NCBI GenBank assembly: GCA_024763535.1
Contig: JANTFH010000019.1
Location: forward strand, 1 to 38,284
Reading direction: 5' to 3'
DNA length: 38,284 nucleotides
Origin: Thermodesulfobacteriota bacterium
Lineage (GTDB): Bacteria > Desulfobacterota > Anaeroferrophillalia > Anaeroferrophillales > Tharpellaceae
Below the pieces are notes generated by a model. That model was not told the origin of the DNA. It made no database searches and saw nothing but the letters and a program-made list of their open reading frames with translations. Shown in pieces: positions 24,184 through 32,628 of the stretch; position 1 is the first letter of the stretch; each line of letters starts with the position of its first letter. Position numbers and translations under genes: made by a program.

Positions 24184-25356
24184 ATGTGGATAGAAAGAAA
24201 AATTAAGGATAGGATTTTCCGCTCAGTCAGGTCACGGCCGGTGGTGCTGCTTACGGGAGCCCGACAGACCGGAAAAAGTTCATTGTTAAAGCGGCTTTTT
24301 CCAGAAAGTCGGTACATTACCTTTGATTATATCAGGGAGGTTGAGGCTGCCAAGGAGTCACCGCAACAGTTTCTACAACAATCTCAAGGCCGGATAATTA
24401 TTGATGAAATTCAGTATGTCCTGGAACTTTTTCGTGAACTGAAAATCCAGGTTGATAATCACCGTGACGCTTATGGAAAATGGATTATTACAGGTAGTCA
24501 ACGGTTTGAATTGATGGAGCAGGTCAGTGAAAGTTTGGCCGGCCGGATTGCGGTTATCAACCTTGAAACCCTTAGCGCCCTGGAGTTGAGAGAGTGCAGG
24601 GTCGAGCGCGTCGATGATCTTCTTTGGCGGGGCGGCTATCCGGAACTTTGGAGTAACCCTCATCTCGAACCGGAAGATTTCTTTGAAAACTATATTAGAA
24701 CCTACATTGAGCGTGATTTGAAACAGATCATTGAGGTGAAAAACCTTAATGACTTTAGAAGATTCATCAGGGTTCTGGCGACCAGGGTGGGGCAACTCAT
24801 TAACCATCGGGATATTGCCAGGGATGTCGGGATTACTGATGTTACGGTAAAACGCTGGCTCCACGCACTCGAAATGGGTGGGTTAGTCACGCTTCTGCCG
24901 CCATTTTCTGCAAATATAGGTAAACGTCTGGTCAAGGCGCCGAAACTCTATTTCAACGATCATGGCCTGGCCGGTTACTTATTAGGTATTGTCGATGCGG
25001 AAACCTGGTCTGCACATACGCATCGAGGCAACTTGTGGGAAAATTTTGTCTTAATGGAGCTTATCAAAAATAACCACTTGGCCCCAGGCCGGGAGTTGTT
25101 TTTTTATCGGGATCAAAACGGAGTTGAAGTTGATTTTATTATCGAGCAAGGTAACAAAATTACACTTTTAGAAGCAAAAGCCGGAGAGAACATTGATAAG
25201 CGGAAATTGAATTTTAATAAAATAGTACCGCTTCTTCAGGAAAAATATCAGCTGGAGTGTGCGGTCGCACACACTCCATTGGATGCCAACGTGGTCAAGC
25301 TTAAAAATTATAAAACATATAACCCTCTCAAGGTTAATTATGTTCCTTTTGAGTAA
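24184..25356 (+). CDS. AAA ATPase with DUF4143 domain (second copy)
   Basis: This 390-residue protein has Walker A LTGARQTGKSSLL (about residues 23-35), Walker B IIIDEIQYV, and ITGSQRFELMEQVSESLAGR. Then come the family's YIRTYIERDLKQI and a winged-helix segment. The C-terminal nuclease-like motif is GVEVDFII...LLEAKAG. The start at 24184 follows AAGGAT. It differs clearly from the DUF4143 ATPase at 9043 but is the parent type of the decayed fragment at 15162. A TTGACA (24124-24129) lies upstream, although its -10 element is poor. The function of the family is uncertain. Confidence 0.87.
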   Translation: MWIERKIKDRIFRSVRSRPVVLLTGARQTGKSSLLKRLFPESRYITFDYIREVEAAKESPQQFLQQSQGRIIIDEIQYVLELFRELKIQVDNHRDAYGKWIITGSQRFELMEQVSESLAGRIAVINLETLSALELRECRVERVDDLLWRGGYPELWSNPHLEPEDFFENYIRTYIERDLKQIIEVKNLNDFRRFIRVLATRVGQLINHRDIARDVGITDVTVKRWLHALEMGGLVTLLPPFSANIGKRLVKAPKLYFNDHGLAGYLLGIVDAETWSAHTHRGNLWENFVLMELIKNNHLAPGRELFFYRDQNGVEVDFIIEQGNKITLLEAKAGENIDKRKLNFNKIVPLLQEKYQLECAVAHTPLDANVVKLKNYKTYNPLKVNYVPFE

Positions 25357-25521
25357 AAGGAAACTGCAGGAATGGGGGTCACCCAAAACTCTGAACTTCA
25401 ATTTATTACCACTAAGTTGGGCTTTCGCAAAAATTAACTTCGTGATTCTGATCCATTGAAAATTCATCATTAAAGATTGATTTTTCGTTGAGTCATTCAG
25501 TATAAATTGAAGCGATCGACA

Positions 25522-26145
25522 TCAAACTTTACTGCTGATCGCAATTCCCCGATAATTGTAAGACGCGGGGCGCCAGCCTGAAATATAACCGGCATCGAGT
25601 TCGGAAATCTTGAAGCCCCCAGCTTCAATTAATACCGGCATGTTACGATCAAGGTGGCACCCGCCGCCAATTTTATTCCAAACCGGGTTAAGCCGGCTCT
25701 GCCAGCGGCGGATATTTGTATCCGGGGCGACTCCGTGTTCACAGAACAACAGTTTCCCTTGCGGTTTGAGTACGCGCTGCATCTGCTCCAGGGCACTTCC
25801 GGGATCAATGATGCTGCATAATGTGTAGGTCATAAGAATTGTGTCGATGCTGTTATCCTCCAGAGGAATATCTTCGCCGGGCGAGTCGATAAATTCAACC
25901 GCAAAGGGCACCGATCTCGCCGCTGCCGCCGCCATTCGGGTTATCTCTATGGCCGGATCCAGACCGATTACCTTTGTGATCCGACTTATATTGTAATAGG
26001 GCAGATTTAATCCCGAGCCGATGCCGACCTCCAGAACCACTCCTTGCGCCCGGGGTACCAGTTGGCGCCGCTGGTTCGCCTGTGAATCCAGGCTGCAGGC
26101 CCAGTGAACAAGCTTGGGAAATATATAGCGGCTGTAAAAGTTCAT
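25522..26145 (-). CDS. Class I SAM-dependent methyltransferase
   Basis: This 207-residue protein has the S-adenosylmethionine motif I VVLEVGIGSGLNLPYY, an acidic loop ending IGLDPAIEITRMA, and DTILMTYTLCSIIDPGSALEQMQRVLKPQGKLLFCEHG in the motif IV-VI region. MNFYSRYIFPKLVHWA is the typical N-terminus of this UbiE/METTL7-like group, so the ATG at 26145 is chosen although the frame extends upstream to 26214. Members act on membrane lipids or unknown small molecules; the substrate is not evident. GCHLDRNMP near the end matches the family. It is a single gene on the minus strand. Confidence 0.85.
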   Translation of the reverse strand: MNFYSRYIFPKLVHWACSLDSQANQRRQLVPRAQGVVLEVGIGSGLNLPYYNISRITKVIGLDPAIEITRMAAAAARSVPFAVEFIDSPGEDIPLEDNSIDTILMTYTLCSIIDPGSALEQMQRVLKPQGKLLFCEHGVAPDTNIRRWQSRLNPVWNKIGGGCHLDRNMPVLIEAGGFKISELDAGYISGWRPASYNYRGIAISSKV

Positions 26146-26287
26146 CGATAATTGTCTGCTCTGACAGGTGATCCGGTTTTTTTTGCCCCTCTGTGGTTTC
26201 ACTCCAATTTGCACAGATACTATAGTAATCTTACAGGTGTTTGCTTGACGGTAAACTTGAGGGAGTTGACGGTAACCACTAATTGAC

Positions 26288-26310
26288 GTAGATTTTGTGT
26301 CTAAATCTAC
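26288..26310 (-). terminator. Hairpin after the DUF6880-like fragment
   Basis: GTAGATTT and AAATCTAC pair perfectly around TGTGTCT, immediately after the stop codon of the small minus-strand gene at 26314. There is no strong T-run. Just downstream in the same gap TTGACGGTAA occurs twice, at about 26246 and 26266. Confidence 0.4.
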
Positions 26311-26313
26311 TTG

Positions 26314-26580
26314 TCATACTTTCCCCAGAAGCTGCGTTTGCGGCCAGAGGCCGGAGAGTTTTTTGGCAAGACCACCAGTTCCCCGCCAGTCGATAAAACG
26401 GCGGGCCCGTTTCAAGCCGGAAAGTTTGGTTTTGAACTTCTTCATCTTCTCCGCCGGCGTGGCCGTCAATCTCTCTATCAGATCATCGGCAGTATCAGAA
26501 TGTACGGCAAGTTCCAATAAAGCATCGGCAAGAGTTTCAGCTCCCAACTCAATCAGTTTTTGTCTGCAATCATTTTTCAT
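26314..26580 (-). pseudogene. Truncated DUF6880-like protein (N-terminal part)
   Basis: The 88-residue product resembles the N-terminal region of DUF6880-type proteins (LIELGAETLADALLELAVHSD...RARRFIDWRGTGGLAKKLSGL). Those proteins are normally several hundred residues long. The similarity ends at about residue 79 with WPQTQLLGKV before a stop, and no continuation was recognised in neighbouring frames. It is probably a truncated relic, although a short expressed protein cannot be excluded. Confidence 0.5.
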
Positions 26581-26729
26581 TCAACAGCTCCTCGTTCTCT
26601 AAGAAGTTGTAAGGCATGTTGCGGATGTTTGCGAAAGAATTCTTCGTGCTACATAATGGATACCTTGACAAAAAACATATTCCCCATGATGATATTATGG
26701 GCAACATATGGATAAGTCAAATGGAAATT

Positions 26730-29492
26730 TCAGCGCAGACCTAATTTTGTCATGCGTTTGTAAAGGCTGGTGCGTTTCATGCCGAGCATTGCCGCGGCCC
26801 CTTCTTCTCCCGCAATCTTGCCATTGCATTTTTCGAGCGCGTAAAGGATATACCTTCGCTGAACTTCGTCCAGGCTGGGAAAGTCCGCGAAAGGGTGGCC
26901 TGCGGTGCTATGTTTTTGGGTCGCCGGCAGGTTCAGCTCAATAGTGTCTTCGGTCGACGTCAAGAGTACGGAGCGCTCGATGGTGTTTTTGAGTTCGCGT
27001 ACGTTCCCCGGCCAGTTATAGGCTTTGAGCTCTATTTCGGTTTCGGGCGTTAATTGCAGCAGAGGGCGATTGAATTTGCCGCAAAACTTTTCGATAAACA
27101 GGCGAGCAAGCAGAACTATGTCATCTCCTCGATCCCTTAAAGGGGGCAGCGTTAGGGGGATTACGTTCAGACGATAAAAGAGGTCTTCGCGAAAACGTCC
27201 CGCTTCAACCTCTTTTGCCAGATCCCGATTGGTGGCGGCGATAAGGCGAAAATCGGAAGTATGCGTTTTGTTGCCGCCGACGCGGACCATGGTCTTTTCC
27301 TGAATCGCGCGCAAAAGTTTGGCTTGCATCGACAGCGGGATTTCACCGACCTCATCTATAAACAGAGTGCCTTTGTCGGCCAGCTCGATACGGCCGGGTT
27401 TCTGCCGGTCGGCGCCGGTAAAGGCGCCTTTTTCATGGCCGAAGAGTTCACTTTCCACAAGCATTTCGGGGATTGCGGTCGGGTCTACTACGACTAAAGG
27501 ATGGCCTCCGCGAGGGCTGCGGTTGTGGACGTGTTTTGCCAGCAGTTCCTTTCCGGTTCCGGTCTCTCCGAGAAGTAACACTGAACTGTCCGTGTTGGCA
27601 ATGCGATTCGTTTGATCCAGTATTTTTTTCAGGGCCGGGCTTTGGCCGAAGATCTCGCTTTGGTCATGGATCTCTATGTGACCCAACTGCCCCTTGGCTC
27701 GTTGTTCCAGCTTTTTGGTGAACTTGAGTGTCTGGTCAACGTATTGTGACAGCGATTGCCCCATCCGGTTCAGTTGTTCGGTGGTGAACCGGGTAAAACA
27801 GTCATTGACATAGGAGTTGTCGTGGTAAAGTACCCCCCGGACGCGGTTTTCGCTTTGAAAAGGTATGGCCATCATGGCGCGAACCCGGCCCGGAAATGAG
27901 AGGTCGCTGAGTTGGCGAACTATTTGCGGCTGGTTTTTCCGGTGGGCATCGAATATAAGTGTCATGCTGGAACGAAAATCTTCATCGTTGATATCCGACT
28001 GGAAAAGATTGCAAGCCGCGCGCAATTTCGGGGCTTTTTTGGATCGATAATCCCGAAACCAGAAGATTCCGCCGCGCTCGGCGCTGAAGAAGCGGTTGGT
28101 TACGATAACCATTTGTTGCAGGAGTTCATCCGGTTTGTCGCTGGGGATGAGATCTTTGATCAATGTGCTGAACATATCCGTCAGTTCCTCCCGGGCCGTG
28201 AATTCCGGCGTATAATCTTCTGATCCGGTCAGCAGGTGTCTTAAGTCGTCCGGATAGAAGACATCGCTGTAACCGGAGAAATTCTTCCATGCCTTTCGTG
28301 CCGATTGCCGGGCGCCGGCAGGATTATTCCTGCTGAGTTTCAGACGGGTTATGGCTATATAGGTTTTGCCCAACTGTATGGGGTCGCCGGATTGCAGCAG
28401 TAGTTTTTCGCTCTGTTTGAGATCGGCTTCGATATTTCGGTCCGGCACAGTTCCCCCGGCCATTGCATTTAGCGACATAAGCCTGAGAACAACTCCCCGC
28501 ATATGGATATTGGGCTCCTTAAGCAGGCGCCGACATTCATCTTTGAATGTCATATCCGGTATCACGTCCAGTTCGTTACGGTGGAATTCAAAGAGTATTT
28601 CGAGTACGAATGGAGACGCATATTGCCGGATCAATCCGGCTTTGGCGCCCTCGGCAACCGCATGTGACAGCCATTTTCGGGATTCTTCCAAGTGACCTGT
28701 CGTCATATGGTGAAAGGCCAGGCCACCCATGGCAAAGTAGCTGGCCAGAATGTTTTGCGTTTCCTTAGCTTCCCGGAGTGCACCGGAGAGGTGAAAGATT
28801 GCCTCTCTGCTCCTTTTTATCCTGGTCAGAAACATTCCCAACACGGCTCTGAGTGTGGCTGCCAGTGCGCGGTCTCCACGCTCGATGGCCAGGCGTCTGA
28901 AAAAATCCAGTGTCCCGATGGCCTGATGATACCTGCCCATGAATGCGGCGCAGTAACTCAACCACATTGTGCCGGAATGGCCCTGTTCACCGAATTCGAA
29001 GTGCCTGGCGGCCGTCTCGAAGTAGGGCATGGCATCGGGATAGCGTCCCTGAATGAACAGGTAAAGACCGATCAGTTCCGCAGCGTTGGCGCTTATATCC
29101 TCGTCTCCCAGGGACTCCACTTCGGCTTTGCCTTTTGCGAAAACGTCCATGGCCTGATTTCGTTGTTCGCCAAAATAGTAGAGGCGTCCCAAATGCAGGT
29201 TGAGCATGGCGGTTGAGCGTTTGTCTCCAAGGCGGCCGGAGGCTTTTAGGGCGCTTTTTAAGAATTGAACAAGGCTGTCGAAGCCCTTGCCTACAATAAA
29301 AGATAATTTAGCCAGTTCCAGGCAGGTACTGACGAAAAGCGCATCGCGTTCGGCGGAAGCCGGCTGACTCTCAATCCCCGCTAAAACCTGATTAAAGTGC
29401 GCCCAGACGCTGGCATGGTCACCGATGTGTCCCGTGATTTCGTGAATCGGCAAGGGTTTCGGTGTAATTTCGTCACGGCTGTTTTTATTCAT
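26730..29492 (-). CDS. Sigma-54 activator with TPR-like, GAF and AAA+ domains
   Basis: This 920-residue enhancer-binding protein lacks a receiver domain. Residues 1 to about 410 are helical repeats of TPR/MalT type (for example FVKGKGFDSL- and RYPDAMPYFETAARHFEFG-like helices). Residues about 440-600 look like a GAF sensor. The AAA+ domain has GETGTGKE (about 641), GAFTGAD (about 687) and TLFIDEVGEIPLSMQAKLL. The C-terminus carries a Fis-type helix-turn-helix (EEGAAAMLGMKRTSLYKRM). It is divergent from the catabolic operon at 29762, with two palindromes and a -24/-12 promoter between them. It therefore probably activates that operon in response to a small-molecule ligand or partner. Regulators of this layout are typical for carbon-source control. 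Confidence 0.9.
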   Translation of the reverse strand: MNKNSRDEITPKPLPIHEITGHIGDHASVWAHFNQVLAGIESQPASAERDALFVSTCLELAKLSFIVGKGFDSLVQFLKSALKASGRLGDKRSTAMLNLHLGRLYYFGEQRNQAMDVFAKGKAEVESLGDEDISANAAELIGLYLFIQGRYPDAMPYFETAARHFEFGEQGHSGTMWLSYCAAFMGRYHQAIGTLDFFRRLAIERGDRALAATLRAVLGMFLTRIKRSREAIFHLSGALREAKETQNILASYFAMGGLAFHHMTTGHLEESRKWLSHAVAEGAKAGLIRQYASPFVLEILFEFHRNELDVIPDMTFKDECRRLLKEPNIHMRGVVLRLMSLNAMAGGTVPDRNIEADLKQSEKLLLQSGDPIQLGKTYIAITRLKLSRNNPAGARQSARKAWKNFSGYSDVFYPDDLRHLLTGSEDYTPEFTAREELTDMFSTLIKDLIPSDKPDELLQQMVIVTNRFFSAERGGIFWFRDYRSKKAPKLRAACNLFQSDINDEDFRSSMTLIFDAHRKNQPQIVRQLSDLSFPGRVRAMMAIPFQSENRVRGVLYHDNSYVNDCFTRFTTEQLNRMGQSLSQYVDQTLKFTKKLEQRAKGQLGHIEIHDQSEIFGQSPALKKILDQTNRIANTDSSVLLLGETGTGKELLAKHVHNRSPRGGHPLVVVDPTAIPEMLVESELFGHEKGAFTGADRQKPGRIELADKGTLFIDEVGEIPLSMQAKLLRAIQEKTMVRVGGNKTHTSDFRLIAATNRDLAKEVEAGRFREDLFYRLNVIPLTLPPLRDRGDDIVLLARLFIEKFCGKFNRPLLQLTPETEIELKAYNWPGNVRELKNTIERSVLLTSTEDTIELNLPATQKHSTAGHPFADFPSLDEVQRRYILYALEKCNGKIAGEEGAAAMLGMKRTSLYKRMTKLGLR

Positions 29493-29567
29493 CTCATTTC
29501 TCGATTTTGTAGTTTGAGGGTTTCACGCCGCTACTACCATCGGCAGTGATGTTTCGTCAAGCGTTTC

Positions 29568-29603
29568 GTCCCTATAGGGACACATAAATGACCCTATAGG
29601 GAC
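29568..29603 (+). promoter_or_regulatory. Tandem palindromic enhancer (UAS) for the sigma-54 activator
   Basis: GTCCCTATAGGGAC (29568-29581) is a perfect 14-bp palindrome. GACCCTATAGGGAC (29590-29603) differs at one base. The centres are 22 bp apart, two helical turns, so dimers would sit on the same face. The sites lie about 65-95 bp before the -24 element, in the gap between the activator gene and the operon. Confidence 0.75.
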
Positions 29604-29663
29604 AAGATGGGGTTGACACCTTTTTTATGAGTAATAAATTCAATAGGTTATTTTCGATAACGG

Positions 29664-29680
29664 TTGGCACCTGTATTGCT
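29664..29680 (+). promoter_or_regulatory. Sigma-54 promoter of the catabolic operon
   Basis: TTGGCAC-CTGTA-TTGCT contains GG and GC separated by exactly 10 bases and matches the -24/-12 consensus nearly throughout. It lies about 85 bp before the start of the acyl-CoA ligase gene and downstream of the tandem palindromes. Transcription should begin near 29691. Confidence 0.82.
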
Positions 29681-29761
29681 AATATATTAATGTCTAATGT
29701 CAACAAGGGTATTTATCGGCCCGCAAATAACCTGCATAACACTAAATTTAAGGAAAAGATT

Positions 29762-31360
29762 ATGACCGGAACAAAAACATTAAATCCCGAAATACCGTCG
29801 CATTTCATTGAGCTTAAATCCCGGGAGATACCGGATCAGGAGGTGCTGATCTTCGAGCGCGGCGAGCAGGGCGAGGTGCGTCTCTCTTATCGCGACATAT
29901 ATGAAAATTCAAACCGTATTGCCCGCCTGTTGCTGGATAATGGAATTGGTGCCGGTGATGCCTTTGCCGTTTATATGAATAACCAGCCGGAGTTTGTTTA
30001 CTCGATCTTTGCCGCCAATACGATTGGTGCGATCATGGTGCCGATTGATCCGCGGACCATCGGCGAGCGGCTTAAGTTTTTGATAAATGACAGTAAATCC
30101 AAAGCGATTATCGCTACCGACAATTGTCTGCCGCAGTTGAACCAGGTTATCGCTGATCTTAAAGGACTTAAATTTACCTCTATCTCCTATGTCGGTGGAG
30201 GTAATACGGTTGACGACCGTTTTCATGATCTCAATGATTGCCTGGTGCAAAAAGAGTGGGAAAGGGTTGAACAGCAGTGTTTTGATCCCGCCATGCCGTT
30301 GGAGATAATCTATACTTCGGGAACTACCGGTGATCCCAAAGGGGTTGTTATTCGGGTTGCGCGGGTGGCCTCTTTCAAGATGCTGGCCACGGCGATTATG
30401 AAGTACACCGATAAGGACGTTCTCTATACCGGTCTCTCGCTGACGCATGGCAATGCTCAGGCAGTTACCCTGTTTCCGGCACTGTTTCTTGGGCTAAAGG
30501 CGGTTTTGAGCGTCAAGTTTACTCGTACCCGGATCTGGGACATCTGCCGAAAATATGGTTGTACGAGCTTTTCCCTGCTTGGTGGGATGATGCCCGGCCT
30601 GGCTAATGTTCCCGAGAAAGAGAATGATGGAGACAACCCGGTCAGGGTGGTTATCAATGCTGGAACCCCGGCCAATCTCTGGGAGTATTTCGAGAAGCGT
30701 TTCAATGTCCAAATCCTGGAGTGGTACGGCGCGGTTGAAGGCGGTCTTGCCTATAAGCCGATCGGTGAGGGGCCGATCGGATCCTTCGGTAAACCGGTTC
30801 CCGGCATTATGGAGTTCAAGGTGGTTGATGATGACGATAACGAGGTTGGGCCCGGAGTTGTCGGCGAACTTATTTCGCGCATGGTCAAAGGGGAGACCAA
30901 GGTCGATTATCTCGGCAAAAAGGATGCCTCGGACGAGAAAACCCGGGGTGGTTGGCTGCGTAGCGGCGATATGGTGCATAGGGATGAGGAGGGCTGGTTC
31001 TTTTTCGACTATCGTAAAGGCGGCGGTCTGCGGCGGTTCGGGGATTTTGTTCAGCCGGAATTCGTTGAAACCGTGATAGGACGTCATCCTGATGTGAGCG
31101 AGGTTTGTGTTTACGGGGTTCCGGCGGCTTCCGCTGCTCCGGGTGAGAGCGATATCGTGGCCGCGGTGGCGCCGTTTGCCGGAAAAAAGATCGATCCCAG
31201 GAAGATTTTTGCTTATTGCCGGAAAAGTCTGGAAAATAGCAATATCCCGACATACTTGCAGGTTGTTGCTGAAATTCCTAAAACCGTATCGGAAAAGCAT
31301 CAGCCCAGGATTTTAAAGGAACAGTTTTCGCCGGATAGCGAGAACGTTTTCACAGAATAA
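29762..31360 (+). CDS. ATP-dependent acyl-CoA ligase (CaiC-like)
   Basis: This 532-residue ANL-superfamily enzyme has the AMP-binding P-loop IIYTSGTTGDPKGVV near residues 180-195, the A5-like segment EWYGAVEGG, the A8-like segment GWLRSGDMVHRDEEGWFFFDYRKGGG, and a C-terminal lysine region (AEIPKTVSEKHQPR). It resembles crotonobetaine/carnitine-CoA ligases (CaiC) but has no other carnitine genes nearby. It would activate a carboxylic acid to its CoA thioester, opening the pathway. The ATG at 29762 follows AAGGAAAAG. A frame extending upstream to 29627 crosses the sigma-54 promoter and is not supported. Confidence 0.88.
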   Translation: MTGTKTLNPEIPSHFIELKSREIPDQEVLIFERGEQGEVRLSYRDIYENSNRIARLLLDNGIGAGDAFAVYMNNQPEFVYSIFAANTIGAIMVPIDPRTIGERLKFLINDSKSKAIIATDNCLPQLNQVIADLKGLKFTSISYVGGGNTVDDRFHDLNDCLVQKEWERVEQQCFDPAMPLEIIYTSGTTGDPKGVVIRVARVASFKMLATAIMKYTDKDVLYTGLSLTHGNAQAVTLFPALFLGLKAVLSVKFTRTRIWDICRKYGCTSFSLLGGMMPGLANVPEKENDGDNPVRVVINAGTPANLWEYFEKRFNVQILEWYGAVEGGLAYKPIGEGPIGSFGKPVPGIMEFKVVDDDDNEVGPGVVGELISRMVKGETKVDYLGKKDASDEKTRGGWLRSGDMVHRDEEGWFFFDYRKGGGLRRFGDFVQPEFVETVIGRHPDVSEVCVYGVPAASAAPGESDIVAAVAPFAGKKIDPRKIFAYCRKSLENSNIPTYLQVVAEIPKTVSEKHQPRILKEQFSPDSENVFTE

Positions 31361-31389
31361 TTAAGCGGAATAATTAAAAGGAGTCATTT

Positions 31390-32625
31390 ATGAGCTATAA
31401 TGATATCGATACCAATATTACCAACGATCACAATATGTTAAAACAGTCGGTGCGTGATTTTTCCATGGAGGTTTTACGGCCGGCGGCGCTTGAGCTCGAT
31501 CAAATGAGCCCGGAACAGGTGGTCGAGAAGAACTCGCTTTTTCATGACTGCATGCGCAAGATGTATGAACTTGGTTATCATACCGCTATGCTGCCGGCTG
31601 AGGTCGGCGGCCTCGGTCTGGATCCTTTGGGGCAGCATATCTTTTTTGAAGAGGTCGGTTGCGCCAGCGCCGGTTTTGCGGTTGCGATCGCGGTTGCCGC
31701 TTTCGGGCCGTTTTTTACCGCATTGACTGGTAACGCCGAGCTGATTGGCAAATACGTGATTCCGTTTACCGAATGCAAGGATGCTTCGAATTTCAGTTGC
31801 TGGGCCATAACCGAGCCCAATCACGGTAGTGACAATCTGGCGGTCGGTACCAGCCATTTTCAGAACCCCGATATCGCCCAGCAGGTCCGGGCGGTGAAAA
31901 AGAATGATCAGTGGATTCTCAACGGTCAGAAATCGGCCTGGGTTTCCTGTGGCCCGGTCGCGACGAATGCCGTTGTTTTTGTTAATATTGACCCCTTGAT
32001 GGGCATGGCCGGTGGCGGCATCTGCGTGGTCGATTTGACCCAGCCCGGAGTTTCCAAAGGCAAGCCGCTGGATAAAATCGGGCAACGTGAGCTCCCTCAA
32101 GGTGAGCTCTATTTCGATGATGCGGTAGTCCCCGAAGAGATGATGTTTTTCAAGCAGGACAGCTACGAAATAATGACCGGCTCCACTTTGGCTCATGCTA
32201 ATGCGATTATGGGGGCAATCTTTACCGGGGTTGCACGTTCAGCCTACGAATTATCCTTGCAGCACTCACTTGAACGGTGTCAGGGCGGCAAGCTTCTTTG
32301 CCAGCATCAATCGGTGCAGAAATCTCTTTTCGGAATGTTTCGTAAAGTCGAAGCGGCCCGCAGTTTATCCCGTAAAGTCCTTAATTTTCATTTAACTACA
32401 GCGATTCCCGACAAGAAATACTCGATTGCCTCAAAGGTTACGTGTACCAATTCAGCCTTTGAAGTGGCCAATGATGCGTCCCAGCTTTTCGGGGGGTATG
32501 GTTTGAGTAAAGAGTATCCGATTGAAAAGATTTTTCGCGATGCCCGCGCCGGTTTGATCGAAGACGGCTCCAACGATATCCTGGAAATTGTCGGTGGCAA
32601 CCAGATTGTCAAAGAGGAGGAGTAG
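31390..32625 (+). CDS. Acyl-CoA dehydrogenase with atypical catalytic segment
   Basis: This 411-residue flavoprotein of the acyl-CoA dehydrogenase family has the N-terminal helical domain, CWAITEPNHGSDN (FAD/substrate motif), and QLFGGYGLSKEYPIEKIFRDARAG. The catalytic Glu normally sits in an I-Y-E-G-T segment. Here the equivalent reads LIEDGSNDIL (residues 389-398), so the aligned position is D392 with a Glu directly before it. That suggests a non-standard substrate or base, possibly a cyclic acyl-CoA; this needs alignment. RBS AGGAG precedes the ATG. The gene is 29 bp after the ligase. Confidence 0.87.
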   Translation: MSYNDIDTNITNDHNMLKQSVRDFSMEVLRPAALELDQMSPEQVVEKNSLFHDCMRKMYELGYHTAMLPAEVGGLGLDPLGQHIFFEEVGCASAGFAVAIAVAAFGPFFTALTGNAELIGKYVIPFTECKDASNFSCWAITEPNHGSDNLAVGTSHFQNPDIAQQVRAVKKNDQWILNGQKSAWVSCGPVATNAVVFVNIDPLMGMAGGGICVVDLTQPGVSKGKPLDKIGQRELPQGELYFDDAVVPEEMMFFKQDSYEIMTGSTLAHANAIMGAIFTGVARSAYELSLQHSLERCQGGKLLCQHQSVQKSLFGMFRKVEAARSLSRKVLNFHLTTAIPDKKYSIASKVTCTNSAFEVANDASQLFGGYGLSKEYPIEKIFRDARAGLIEDGSNDILEIVGGNQIVKEEE

Positions 32626-32628
32626 CCT

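Noticed and set aside
26314-26580. A second in-frame UGA selenoprotein at the DUF6880-like stop
   Set aside because: The codons after the TGA do not continue the family and no SECIS-like loop is in the right place; the hairpin there is AT-rich with loop TGTGTCT or its complement.
29627-29761. Upstream extension of the acyl-CoA ligase
   Set aside because: The extra residues cover the sigma-54 promoter and do not resemble the family; the ATG at 29762 has a good ribosome site.
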